A program made the position numbers and the translations under genes. Below are positions 50,500 to 60,500 of a stretch of DNA of 64,000 nucleotides, piece by piece (position 1 is the stretch's first letter; each line of letters starts with the position of its first letter). The DNA comes from Symbiodinium natans. Taxonomy: Eukaryota > Sar > Dinophyceae > Suessiales > Symbiodiniaceae. The stretch covers positions 139,606 through 203,605 of the forward strand of contig CAJNDS010000183.1 of the NCBI GenBank assembly GCA_905221605.1. The letters are read 5' to 3'. Under the pieces are notes generated by a model. That model made no database searches. It was not told the origin of the DNA and saw nothing but the letters and a program-made list of their open reading frames with translations.

Positions 50500-51096
50500 T
50501 CAACAGAACACTTTGCTACAGTGGACCAAAACTGGCCAAGAAAATCTCAACGGCCTGAATTTGCGGAATGGTAATGCCGCTGAGCTCTGTCGGGATTTGG
50601 AGCGGGCTGCCGGCTGAATGTAAGCGGCCATAGTTAGCCAGAGCCAACCTGAGATGCTGCAAAGTGGCCGAATGCTAAGTTTTGGAGGAGTTTCGCGCGT
50701 CTAGGGTTAGGGCTTTGGGGATATATTCGCAAGTGCTCCCCGCAAGGAACTCGTTGCCAGCCTTCGTCTGAGGCGGCATCTCGTCTGTGGCCGTGAACTT
50801 CCGTGCGCCGCGTGACAGCAAGACGTTTCCATGCCATGGGTCTCCAGGCAACTTCCTCAGATCTAAGCTTAACCGGGTTTGGGGTTTAGGGATTAGGGTT
50901 TAGGGATGTTTAGGGTTTAGATTTGCGTGACAGAATTCCTGGAAGCTGAGTTGACCGGTTGCACCCAAATTCTTTGGCCAGGCACGCCTTCACCGCTGCG
51001 ATAACATCACCTGCGAGAGGCAGCGTTCAGTGAGACACTTGACAGGTCTACGTGCTTCGCGCGTCACATCAAATCCATGCATGGTTTCTGGTTCAC
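50500..51096. other. Predicted intron or missing exon region
   Basis: The phases of the flanking exons do not match, so an exon is probably missed here. Small telomere-like patches at 50876-50918 are degenerate. Confidence 0.35.
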
Positions 51097-51410
51097 CTTA
51101 AGTGTTGCTCCGGGGCACTTGCAGTAGCAGTCCTCTCCATGGCCACGTCCACGGTGTTGGAAAATGAAAGACGCACGGCAGCAGCAAAACCCGAGGCCCG
51201 GCTCTGGGTGTCAGGCATGGCCCCGCAACGAGTTTCGGACGCTGTCGTGTGCAGCATCCCTGTACAAAACATTGGGGACTCCGGGCTCTGCGTGCGGCTA
51301 ACCTGGACCAAAACTTCGTTGCACACGATGAATGGGAGCCGTTCCAGCTGGATCAAGCACGCGCCCCACGCGCAGCCGACAGTATCCCCAATGCCGCAGC
51401 CGACATCCAA
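51097..51410 (-). CDS. Candidate exon with cysteine-bearing domain
   Basis: Acceptor GCTTCTCAG|, donor TTAAG|GTGAAC. About 104 codons including DVGCGIGDTVGCAWGACLIQ, FIVCNEVLVQVSR and SPMFCTGMLHTTASETRCG, ending VAMERTATASAPE. The frame is open over the full length and looks like a beta-rich, cysteine-containing domain. Whether it belongs to the same gene is uncertain. Confidence 0.5.
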
Positions 51411-51454
51411 CTGAGAAGCTGATGACGAACGGGCAATGATGGCACCGCCTGTAG

Positions 51455-51581
51455 TCCAACGCATTCTTTGAAACAATGGAAAGGAGACGTCGTTCTGCGT
51501 GCTGTCTTTCTTGAGCTGCGTATCGCTTGATTTCTGTCTCTGCTGTTTTCGCTAGTTGTTCTTCCTTCTCTCTTTTCATTG
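51455..51581 (-). CDS. Candidate charged helical exon
   Basis: After a CTACCAG| acceptor: ATG then KREKEEQLAKTAETEIKRYA and ERQHAERRLLSIVSKNAL. Strongly helical and highly charged, coiled-coil-like. The intron before the acceptor consists of telomere-like repeats. It could not be joined in phase to 51097-51410, so it may belong to a different gene or be the first coding exon. Confidence 0.45.
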
Positions 51582-51620
51582 CTGGTAGCCTAAACCCTAA
51601 ACCCTATACCCTAAACCCTT
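51582..51620 (-). repeat. Telomere-like repeat next to a predicted acceptor
   Basis: Four or five CCCTAAA-type units on the plus strand, directly upstream (coding sense) of the CTACCAG acceptor. Confidence 0.6.
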
Positions 51621-51974
51621 TTGCTGATCCATTTTTGTTGGTTTTTCAACCCGTCTCGTCGAGCTATCGATCTGCCTCCAGCCTCCGCGACTCCGTGCGA
51701 GGCTCTGGCAGCACTGCTCCTGCTTGAGTACCGCGGAGAAAAACAAGCTCCGTGGCTTGAGATTGACAAGTGCGAACTTGCGAGTACCTCCAGTACCACA
51801 GACACTGGGGGTAAAATTCCTGTAGACGCTATATTAAAGAAATCCGAAACCCTAAACCCTACACCCTAAATCCCTACAATTAGATCGGGAATAGAAAGCA
51901 ACCTTCTGCTCAAAATGCCTTGGCAAGGCGCCTGTGCGAGGGCCACGAGAAGTGGCGACGCTTTTAGATTACAA

Positions 51975-53520
51975 TACAGGTGATTATAATCCCCATTAGA
52001 GATAGGGACTATAAGAGGGGGGCACTACAATCCCCATTAAGGACTCTTAGCATAAGCAGGAACATCCCAACTTACAGTACCTGGAAGTGGAAAGTGAGCC
52101 TCGAAGTATCCGACGATCACGACCCTCCTAGCTCGGCATTTGAGGTCGATCTTCACCCGCCTCACTCGAATAGCTGGCCCGAGTCGTTAAGGTAAACCCT
52201 ACACCCTATACGCCTTAATTAAACCCTAAACCCTAAACACCCTAAAGTGGGGGCACTAACCTAAACTGCTCCCATCAACAGTCGTCAAACACATGATGGG
52301 AAGCACCTCAGGACCAAGGATCTGGGGTTATGGGTTGCGGGTTTAGGGTTCAGGGCTCCATGGCCGTTAACAGTTCTCAAAACCATGGTCCCTTTTGAAG
52401 TACCCTAAATATTAGGGGTCTCAGAAGTGACCACGTTCCCCATACAGATACCCCCTTAAAACTCAAGGACCCGTACTGCAGAACCTTGTAAAGAAGGCAA
52501 GGGCACCAGGGCACCATCTATATGGGGGCCCTTCAAGAGGATTCTACTCTATTTGGGGTATAAAAGGGGAGCCCCTTATTTTGGGAAATACCTCCTTGAC
52601 CCTAAGTCTGCCCCTAGGCATGCTTGGCTGCCCGGCCCGATGTCTTTCAGCAAGGAGATCCTGGGAGGGTTTAGGGCTTAGGGTTTAGGGTAAGTCTGGG
52701 CGGACAGGCTTGCTGGGTTTAGGGCGGAGAGTGCCACCCCTTTTAGGGGTTGGCGACTTGACAGGGAACCTTGAACCAAAACAAGCACGAAAACAAGGGT
52801 ACCAGAGGGCTACCAATTGGGTGTAGGTTTGGGGCCTTAGCGGCTGAAAGCACACACTGAGGGATGCTGAATCTCCCACATGGGACGCCTGTTTCCGCAT
52901 ACGAAACTCCTGGCCAGCAAGGGCCTTCCCAAGATGGACGCACGAGATCTTGCGTCTGAAGTCGAGATCCCTTGAACCCAGTGCTTTAAACCAAGCTCGT
53001 TCGAGGTAGAGCGCCACTAGGGATCCAGGCAACTGCTGCGACATAGCTTCCGGTGTGGACTGCTCTACGCAACAACGTCACACTTGGGCGAGTTGGTGTG
53101 TTGATGGTGTGGGTTAGAGGAACTCAGAGGTCTCTGCAAGATGGGGCATACCCCAGCAGGTCCTTCTGCTTTGAAACCGGTGCTGCTCACAAAATGGCAC
53201 AACGCTGGCGACCGCGCATTGTGTTGTTCATGACATGCGGGTTCATGACGCAGTGAGCACCGACACACAAAACAGCCTCTACATGGAGCGCTTCAGTTTT
53301 CTTCTGTGCAGGATGCAGAGCCTCAGCAGAGCTGGACTCAAATCTATAGCTACGTGGCAAGAGCCGCCGCAGTCGCAGGGGGCACTGGCGTTTCGAACCC
53401 TCGAAAGTTGCACGGGTCCAAACCTCAACGTCTCCAACACGAAGGGAGCGGATCAGAGATGAGATCGCGATACCCGGACGCTGCAGAACTTAGGTTTCCA
53501 GCTGTGGGCCAATCCTGAAC
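51975..53520. repeat. Segmental duplication, copy 2
   Basis: Direct copy of 31565-33470, about 20.4 kb away, lacking most of the telomere-like repeats of copy 1. The best-conserved part is 52600-53515. The protein-like frames in it (for example minus 52685-53044 and 53065-53268) match those of copy 1 only in part and shift frame, which suggests a non-coding duplicated segment. Confidence 0.88.
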
Positions 53521-53539
53521 AATGGGTACCTCCCCTAGC

Positions 53540-53640
53540 CAACACGTGTGCCAACCCCCCCCAACCCCCCCCAACCCCCCCCAACCCCCCCCCAACCCCC
53601 CCCAACCCCCCCCACCCCACCCCCCACCTCACCCATCAAA
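53540..53640. repeat. C-rich tract (CCAACCCCCCC)
   Basis: Repeats of CCAACCCCCCC. It interrupts the homology with copy 1, where no such tract is present. Confidence 0.9.
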
Positions 53641-53744
53641 ACGACCCGGTGCAGCTGCAGAGCTTCAAGGTGCCGTTGCGGACTCCACATGCTCAGGGCG
53701 CTGCGCTGGGCGAGGCCGAGGCGGGTTGCGTAGCGATAAGATTA

Positions 53745-53830
53745 CCAACCCTAAGCCCCAAATTGGAAACCCCAAGCCCTATATATATCAGAAACCCCAA
53801 GCCCAAAGTTATAAACCCCAAGCCCTATCT
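53745..53830. repeat. AAACCCCAAGCCCTATA-type tandem repeat
   Basis: Counterpart of 33455-33660, with fewer units; continues the segmental duplication past the C-rich insert. Confidence 0.75.
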
Positions 53831-53953
53831 TATAAAACCTAAACCCTAAACCCTAAACCCTAACCCTAAACCCTAAACCCTAAACCCTAAACCCTAAACC
53901 CTAAACCCTAAACCCTAAACCCTAAACCCTAAACCCTAAACCCTAAACCCTAA
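53831..53953 (-). repeat. Telomere-like array (CCCTAAA)
   Basis: About 17 units, one shortened. First long array after the gene region. Confidence 0.97.
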
Positions 53954-54069
53954 GCCGAGGAAGGGCCGAGGCGATTCCTTGCGACTCCGGGGGCTTGCAT
54001 GTTAAGGGATGGGCGTTGGCCCCCGCCGGGTGTGGTTGCAGTCAGACTCGACCAGATGCCGGTAGAAAC

Positions 54070-54190
54070 CGAGGGTTTAGGGTTGAGGGTCTTGGGAGTA
54101 GGGTTTAGGGTTTAGGGTTTAAGGCTTAGGGTTTCAAGGTTAAGGGTTAAGGGTTAAGGGTTTAGGGCTTAGGGCTTAGGGTTTAGGCTG
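54070..54190 (+). repeat. Degenerate telomere-like repeats
   Basis: Mixture of TTTAGGG, TTAAGGG and CTTAGGG with three TTAAGGG in a row. Confidence 0.88.
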
Positions 54191-54330
54191 GGTTCAGGGT
54201 GACAGAAGAAGAACCGGTGGCAGCAGATGTCGCAGAGATGGAGAGGGACGCAGGAAGATGCTGCCACTACCTTCAACAAGTCTGCAATGCATCCACATCC
54301 CGGAGCCTGACAGACGCCGACTCAGGATAC

Positions 54331-54463
54331 GGGGGGGGGGGGGGTTAGGGTCTAGGGTTTAGGGTTTAGGGTTTAGGGTTTGGGGTTTAGGGTTTAGGGT
54401 TTGGGGTTTGGGGTTTGGGGTTTAGGGTTTAGGGTTTAGGGTTTAGGGTTTAGGGTTTAGGGA
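54331..54463 (+). repeat. G-tract plus telomere-like array
   Basis: G run of about 14, then about 17 units with a block of TTTGGGG. Confidence 0.95.
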
Positions 54464-55127
54464 ATATAGACCCCCCAAACAGTAGGAGTGCCTTATGGTA
54501 AGGACCCCGCTAAGGTACCCCCTAGTTGCAGCAGTCCCAAGCACTTAGAAGCTGGCTCTCGCTCTTTTGCTCAAACAACTTCCCGGAGTGGCTGCGCCCT
54601 ACCAGGTTTTGTGGAGATTCATGATGCACAGAATAGTGATTAGCCCTCTGAATCTCGTGAGTATTCGCCCTGGCACTGCATTAATGTCAGTACTACGTTC
54701 TTATCTTCACAGAGGCAGTTCCTCCGTTTCGTCCGCATTGTCAGGCCGGTAGAGGCCCTTCTGTGGCAGGTAAGAGTGGTCCGCTTTGACCAAAGCGTCA
54801 GACTTCTGAGCGACTGCAGGTCATCAATCTTGCTGAGGCTGCTGAGGCTCTGAACTAGAAATCCAGCACTTTGCGAAAGGCCCGAGGAAGTTGGCATCAA
54901 CCCGCCAGTGAAAGCAGAACTTCGTTGGAGTGCTGACTCAGAATGCCATAAGACCCTGAGGCTCTGCTTTCCAACTTCCATTCCAAGCAGTTCCCAACGG
55001 GATGCAAGAGGAAAGATCCTTCGCGGAATGAACTCCGACAAAAGATGAGGTTTGGGGTTGGGGGTGGGGTTGGGTTGAGGTTTGAATTTGCAATGCCTGT
55101 CAATAGAGCCATAAGACGACGTGCCAG
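54464..55127. other. Gene-free or unresolved stretch
   Basis: A minus-strand open frame (54640-55152) includes a leucine-rich part (FLVQSLSSLSKIDDLQSLRS) but its upstream end lies in the dispersed F6 repeat. Possibly a small exon; not called. Confidence 0.3.
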
Positions 55128-55222
55128 CTCCCCTTAGAACCTTAATAAACATAGTAGGTTTAATATCCTCTTGGGGTTGATATAAACAAAAACCACCAAA
55201 TCATTCCCAAGGGGGATATAGC
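55128..55222. mobile_element. Dispersed repeat, family F6
   Basis: Third copy: CTCCCCTTAGAACCTTAATAAA, ATATCCTCTTGGGGTTGATA, TTCCCAAGGGGGATATAGCTG. Confidence 0.8.
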
Positions 55223-55576
55223 TGGGATCTTGAATGGCAGGGCTGGTGTTTTGCAAGCGCAACTTCCCAGACCCGTGGACCTTCCGGAAGCGACTCATTT
55301 GCCAGGCCTAGGGGAGGCTTGGCGGTCGCTTCTTCGGTATGATATGGGCTCGCTTGCCGATGGGGCGGACGCAAAATTCACGAATTGAAGCTCCGAAACT
55401 GAACTAACCCCCTAAACCCCTAAACCCTAAACCCCATCTCTCTTAACAAGGGAGCATTTGTGTGCCAACCATCATCGGCTGTCACACGGCCCCTGGTCCT
55501 CAAGAGACTACTGCCTTCAAGGGATTTGGGGTTTAGGGTTAAGGTTTCAAGTTCCCGCACGATCGCTCTAAACCCT

Positions 55577-55668
55577 ACTTGTACTTGAAGGTTCATGGGT
55601 AGTTCTAAGTAGGGTTCTAAGTACCCTACATAAGGTTATAACCTTTGCTATAGTTACCTCACTGATGA
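55577..55668. mobile_element. Foldback element, family F2 (left arm)
   Basis: TACTTGTACTTGAAGGTTCATGGGTAG and GGTTATAACC motifs present, but the right arm is degraded. Confidence 0.55.
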
Positions 55669-56811
55669 CCTTACCTACAACAAACATCCAAAGAAGGCCC
55701 TAAACTAAGCCCGAAAAAAACCTTCAAAAGCGGGTCTCTCGAAGTGCCAGGGCCCTCCACAGCCGCGCGACGCGGAGCGATTTCATTGACAGCTATCGGT
55801 GTGCAGTTGCGCGCGCTCAGAGGAACCTGTCGCGACCAGGGCTCAAAGCAGCGAGTGTTCCGAAGCTCCTGGCCCCGAAGCTCCACAAAAAAAATTCACA
55901 GCCTGCAGTATCAACCTTCTGTTGAGTCTAGGGTTTAGGGCTTGGGGTCTAGGGGTTAGGGAGCTCCAGCCCCCAATTTCAACAAGAAGACATCCAACCT
56001 CAGTCATGAAACTCGCGTCGGTGATGACTGAGAATGCAGGACAAGTCATGTGGGACATACCATGGGTCTTTCCCAAGATGGGGGCACCCCCTTGTATGAC
56101 TACAATCCTCGATATACCACAAGCGGGGGAAACCCCATCTTGTACATCTGCCCAGTCTGCGGTTGGGAAATGACATCTTGCAGCAAGCTCCAAAAATGCC
56201 GTCAAACCCAGTCCGCCAACACGCGCGTGCTTCCGAAATCAGAGGATACCTTGTTGGGGGTACCCCTAAAAATCGGGGACAATACTTTGGGTCCTTTGAG
56301 GCATACCCCGATGTTGGGGGAACTACGCACACCTGTTCGGGCATAGTTCGCCGCTCTACCCTCTGAACTTGACATCTTCAGCCTAAACCCTAACCCTAAA
56401 CCCTAAACCCTGCCTACACCCCTAAACCCCTAGACCCTAGACCCAAACCCCCAAACCCGAAACCCCCGAACCCCAAACGCTAAACCCTAAAACTGAACCA
56501 GACCTGCCGTCCGAAGATCTCGGCCTCATCGCGCTGTCGGGCTACCATCCTCCTTTTGGCCTCCTTGGAAGGGTTTAGGACCTTGAGGGCTGGGGGTTTA
56601 GGGTTTAGGGTTTAGGGATTCATGTAGAACTTCGGTACAGGGGCGCGGGAGGGGTCACCACTCGCCCACAGAATGTTGGAGTTAATGACAAGCGCTGGCT
56701 TATGCGATGGGGAACTAGGGGAGCCGGGGCCGTTCATGCTGAGTGCGTGGTTAGGAGCGCGAATCAGCACGAAGCACTCTTTTTTTACTGGCCATAGGAG
56801 TTTAGGAGTAT
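55669..56811. other. Gene-free stretch
   Basis: Short open frames on both strands. Small CCCTAAA patches at 56380-56490, and a foldback-like AGGATACCTTGTTGGGGGTACCCC near 56246-56330 resembling F4. Confidence 0.35.
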
Positions 56812-56913
56812 GCGAGGCCGTATAAGCTACATGCCTAGCAAGGATAAATACGATGGGATGACAAAGTTGCATTTATTCGTTACATGTGTAAGAGGTTTTG
56901 AATATCATGGATG

Positions 56914-57392
56914 TCACTTAAATGCCGTGATATATATTGAGGTAAGTCTACGCATTCCCACCCTTCCCCCACGGCCTTCAAAGGTGGGGCTTTCTGGAGC
57001 TGCAGCCCCGCATGGAAGAGCACAACCATTGCTGCCGCAGGCCCCACAGGGCAGGGAGAGGGAGGGCCCCCCGCAACCGTCGCAACCTGGGCACCCTGCG
57101 CAGCCCGAGCAAGGCACGCAGCCCCCGCAGCCACCGCAGCCACCGCAGACGGTGCAGCCACCACAGCCCACGCAGCTGCCCTCGCAGCCGCACGGCATGC
57201 AGCCAACACATGCTCCGGGCTGGTCCCCACAACCCGGCCCGCATCCGCAGCAGCCGCCACATCCACATGGCATGCAACCACCACAACCGCCTCCACAGGC
57301 ACAGCACCCTCCACACCCGCAGCACCCGCCCTGACAGGGTCCGACAAAGGCAACGTGGTCGCCGCTGTAAGGGCCACTGATGTTGGCCGGAC
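56914..57392 (-). CDS. Candidate exon: Cys/Gly-rich protein
   Basis: A stop-free minus-strand frame of about 159 codons begins right after a good acceptor-like site (GAGCTTGCAG| at 57393). It reads PANISGPYSGDHVAFVGPCQ, then a region of about 95 residues with about 35 cysteines in CG, GGC and PCG contexts (for example MPCGCGGCCGCGPGC and GGCTVCGGCGGCGGC), then ALPCGAAAPESPTFEGRGGR. The ordered, non-repetitive lead-in favours real coding sequence; a cysteine-dense metal-binding or cross-linked wall-type protein would fit. The opposite strand has an equally open Pro/Gln-rich frame (56810-57334; QPPQPPQPPQ, PHGMQP twice), with third codon positions facing each other, so strand choice is not settled. 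3' splice or stop position uncertain. Confidence 0.45.
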
Positions 57393-57589
57393 CTGCAAGC
57401 TCAGGAGCAGGATCAAGCAGAGTCGGGCAGAATCAAGAAGTGCAACCTAGACGAGGACTTCTAGGACTCCCTATACTTCCGGCAGCAAAACTTCTTCGTT
57501 CCGAAAGACGCGCCGAGCACTGTGCCGTCGCCAGCACCCGGCGCTCTAAAACAAAGCGAAAGAATGAACGAATGAAGGGGTGGACGGTT

Positions 57590-57645
57590 GCATGCATGAA
57601 TGGATGGATGGATGATTGAATGGATGGATGAGTGAATGGTGCATG
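57590..57645. repeat. GGAT microsatellite
   Basis: Imperfect (GAAT/GGAT)n run. Confidence 0.85.
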
Positions 57646-57669
57646 AATAAACACGTGCTGATAGACTTC

Positions 57670-57960
57670 CAGACATTACAAGACAATACAATACAATACA
57701 TTGCCTTGCATTACAATACATTACAATACATCGCAATACATCACAATACATTACAAAGCATTCCAATACATTACATAACATTACAATACATTACAATACA
57801 TTACAATACATTACAATACATTACAATACATTACAATACATTACATTACGTTACATTATATTACATAACATTACGTTACATTACGTTAAGTTGCATTACA
57901 TCGCGCTACGTTAAATTAAACATATTCTTGCAGTACCCTAATTACATTGCATGACATTAC
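57670..57960. repeat. 10 bp satellite (ACATTACAAT)
   Basis: About 28 units, cleanest around 57775-57840, decaying on both sides into ACATTACGTT and ACATGACATG variants. The translated frames are of the ITIHYNTLQY type and not genuine. Confidence 0.95.
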
Positions 57961-58009
57961 ATCGCACTACATGACATGCCATGACATGTTGATACAACGC
58001 CGATTTGGG

Positions 58010-58113
58010 GTTTACGACGTTTGCGATACTAGGGGTACCTTCTTGGGGTCCTTATTTTAAGGGGATCCTACCATTTGGGGTCTATATTAGGGGTCCCCTA
58101 TGTTCGTAAACCC
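58010..58113. mobile_element. Foldback MITE-like element, family F4
   Basis: The clearest F4 copy: left GGGGTTTACGACGTTTGCGA then TACTAGGGGTACC; right TTAGGGGTCCCCTATGTTCG then TAAACCC, with TCTTGGGGTCCTTATTTTAA between. Confidence 0.72.
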
Positions 58114-58436
58114 GCATTGCAACTGCTGCCTGGAGCACCCTCACGTCTACGTGGGCACGCCTCCGTTGCAGGGCATGGCGCCGAAATCTCCGGCCGGAAC
58201 CTGAGGTGGCTCAGGGCCGGGAGATACATAGGGCTCAGGGGCCCTTCAGGTTTCTACAGGGATGAGGGCTCAGGGAGTCGAAGGTTTTTAGGCGCAACGC
58301 GGAACAGCTCAAGAAGAGCGGCAGGTGCCCCAAACAAGGGTTTTTTGGGAGTCTAAGAGAGCCTCCCAACTGGGCACCCAAGCGGCCATTACGAGCATCT
58401 CGCCGCCCTGTGCGGCCTGGGCAGAGTTTCGGTTTA
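58114..58436. other. Gene-free stretch
   Basis: Nothing recognised apart from short open frames. Confidence 0.35.
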
Positions 58437-58545
58437 AGGTTTAGGGTTTAGGGTTTAGGGTTCGGGGTTTGTGGTTTGGGGTTTGAGGTTTAGGGGTTTA
58501 GGGGTTTAGGGGTTTATAGGGGTTTAGGGGTTTAGGGGCTCAGGG
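58437..58545 (+). repeat. Telomere-like array with octamer TTTAGGGG
   Basis: TTTAGGG at left, then TTTGGGG/TTTGAGG, then several TTTAGGGG octamers. Confidence 0.92.
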
Positions 58546-58874
58546 CTCGGGGCGCTCGTGAGATCCGCGTGAAAGGCTCAATTTGGTCACTTCGGGTCGT
58601 CCTGCCCAGCACTAGCTGCTTTGCCTTCTTCATCCTACTTCTTGTTCCTTCTTCTTGGGCTTGGGCTTCTTGGATGTCTGAACAACACCGCCCACAGCGC
58701 CGCGTGCCCTTCACTCTCTTGGCCTCAAAGCCCGACATGTGCCTCGCAAACACTCGAAACACCGAAAGAACACCGAAACTCCCCGGTTCGCCTCGCTTCC
58801 CTGCCAGAAGGCGATGCCTGTGGAGGCCAGGGTGCGCAAGTGCTGTGTGCTCTTTTTGGGTCTTCGGGTCGTGT

Positions 58875-59007
58875 AGGGTTTAGGGTGTAGGGTGTAGGGT
58901 GTAGGGTGTAGGGTGTAGGGTGTAGGGTGTAGGGTGTAGGGTGTAGGGTGTAGGGTGTAGGGTGTAGGGTGTAGGGTGTAGGGTGTAGGGTGTAGGGTAT
59001 AGGGTTC
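58875..59007 (+). repeat. Homogeneous variant array (TGTAGGG)
   Basis: About 17 consecutive TGTAGGG units with ordinary TTTAGGG only at the left edge. Confidence 0.97.
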
Positions 59008-59195
59008 GGGGGCTTCGGGTTTGAGATGTTTGGAGGCTTCTGGCTAAGCTGCGACTCAGCCGCAAGCAACCTTGCAGAGTCTCAGAAACCCCTTTGCAGG
59101 CATCACGCGCCCTCTCCGTGCCCTCGGTCTTTGAGGCTGCGGCTTCCGTTTGGCAGCTGGAGCGGCGGGTGCTGCCACCTTCAACAGAGCAGCCC

Positions 59196-59297
59196 AGAGA
59201 CTCCAAAACCCCTTAAAGGAATATACCTTAAATCACATTAGGGTTCCTAATTTAGTTTAAGGTATATTCCTCAATTAAGGGGTGTTTGGAGTCTCTG
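59196..59297. mobile_element. Perfect-type foldback element
   Basis: GACTCCAAAACCCCTTAAAG then GAATATACCTTAAA at left pairs with TTTAAGGTATATTCCTCAAT then TAAGGGGTGTTTGGAGTC at right. Arms are about 35 bp with few mismatches, loop about 30 bp. Confidence 0.8.
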
Positions 59298-59451
59298 GGA
59301 GTGGCAGCAGCCTTGCATCTGAGAGTATCGAGGCGCTAGGCCCTGCCTGCACGTCTCCCCTCTCGGACAGAAGCCATTCTGCACCCACTCCCAGCACACA
59401 TCCCACGTGTCCTGCATGCAGTACCCTACGGCTAGCATCCACTTATGCAGA

Positions 59452-59530
59452 TGCTTTAGGGTTTAGGCTTTAGGGTTAAGGGTTTAGGGTTTAGGTTTTA
59501 GGGTTTAGGGTTTAGGGTTTAGGGTTTAGG
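59452..59530 (+). repeat. Telomere-like array (TTTAGGG)
   Basis: About 10 units, degenerate at left. Confidence 0.92.
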
Positions 59531-59735
59531 CCTGGTCTTCACAACTATAGGGAGCCAGATGCTACTATACCTCTCCGCATACTTGGCAGAAAGGGCTAGA
59601 TATGCACTGGAGGGCGTGTCAGCTCAGCTCCTCCGCCGCCGGCATGTCCTGAACTGGCATGTCCATGGACTGCATCGGCTGCATGGAAGGCCTGGCATCG
59701 CGCAGGACGTTGCACTGGACTGAGAGGGATAGGGT

Positions 59736-59983
59736 TTCGGGTTTAAAGGTTTAGGGTTTAGGGTTTAGGGTTTAGGGTTTAGGGTTTAGGGTTTAGGGTT
59801 TAGGGTTTAGGGTTTAGGGTTTAGGGTTTAGGGTTTATGTTTTAGGGTTTAGGGTTTAGGGTTTAGGGTTTAGGGTTTAGGGTTTAGGGTTTAGGGTTTA
59901 GGGTTTAGGGTTTAGGGTTTAGGGTTTAGGGTTTAGGGTTTAGGGTTTAGGGTTTAGGGTTTAGGGTTTAGGGTTTAGGGTCT
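59736..59983 (+). repeat. Long telomere-like array (TTTAGGG)
   Basis: About 35 units, with one irregular unit near 59838. Confidence 0.97.
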
Positions 59984-60272
59984 CCACCAGGGAAGCGATG
60001 CGGCCCGGGACCGAACTCCCACGTCCCAAATGCCGGGCACTGAAGCACCGAGCCCCGGAGCTCTTTCCCCTAAACTTTCTCTCCTACCCAGACCCCTGGG
60101 AGGATCCAAAAAGTAGATCTTCTTAAGAGTCCCTGAAAATGACCCACTAGTAGAAAAGGGTACTATTTGCGGGCTCTACTTGTTGGATCCTCCCTAAACC
60201 CTAAACCCCAACATCCAAGTACCAGGACCCAGGGCCGCGGCATAGGTTGGAAGGGCATGGCCTGTTTGGAGG

Positions 60273-60500
60273 GTTTAGGGGTTTAGGGGTTTAGGGGTTT
60301 AGGGGTTTAGGGGTTTAGGGGTTTAGGGGTTTAGGGGTTTAGGGGTTTAGGGGTTTAGGGGTTTAGGGGGGTTAGGGGTTTAGGGGGGTTAGGGGTTTAG
60401 GGGTTTAGGGGTTTAGGGGTTTAGGGGTTTAGGGGTTTAGGGGTTTAGGGGTTTAGGGGTTTAGGGGTTTAGGGGTTTAGGGGTTTAGGGGTTTAGGGTC
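60273..60500 (+). repeat. Homogeneous octamer array (TTTAGGGG)
   Basis: About 28 TTTAGGGG units with two GGTTAGGGG irregularities (60365-60395). No heptamers inside. Confidence 0.97.

Larger units (their letters stand above)
35729..51410 (-). other. Gene span: multi-exon membrane LRR protein (model)
   Basis: Proposed extent of one minus-strand gene, 5' end at high coordinates. The exons below are linked by open frame, splice-like AG|GC, AG|GT or G|GA donors and AG acceptors, and agreement of reading phase at most joins. Order of features: hydrophobic segment, YWVCAYANNQ/RIWC block, leucine-rich soluble block, several transmembrane segments, then about 33 LRRs. From memory, similar domain combinations are common in dinoflagellate proteomes, but I cannot give a family accession. 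Both ends are uncertain: the first exon may lie outside the traced set, exons between 50.5 and 51.1 kb are missing, and the 47.0-47.9 and 44.5-40.4 kb parts are not fully joined. It could also be two adjacent genes, with a break between 48.6 and 47.5 kb. Confidence 0.55.

Noticed and set aside
54640-55152. Leucine-rich minus-strand frame
   Set aside because: A short LRR-like patch was tempting, but the frame begins in an F6 repeat and no neighbouring exon could be joined.
57670-57960. 112-codon frame of tyrosine/threonine/isoleucine-rich peptide
   Set aside because: Translation of a 10 bp satellite.
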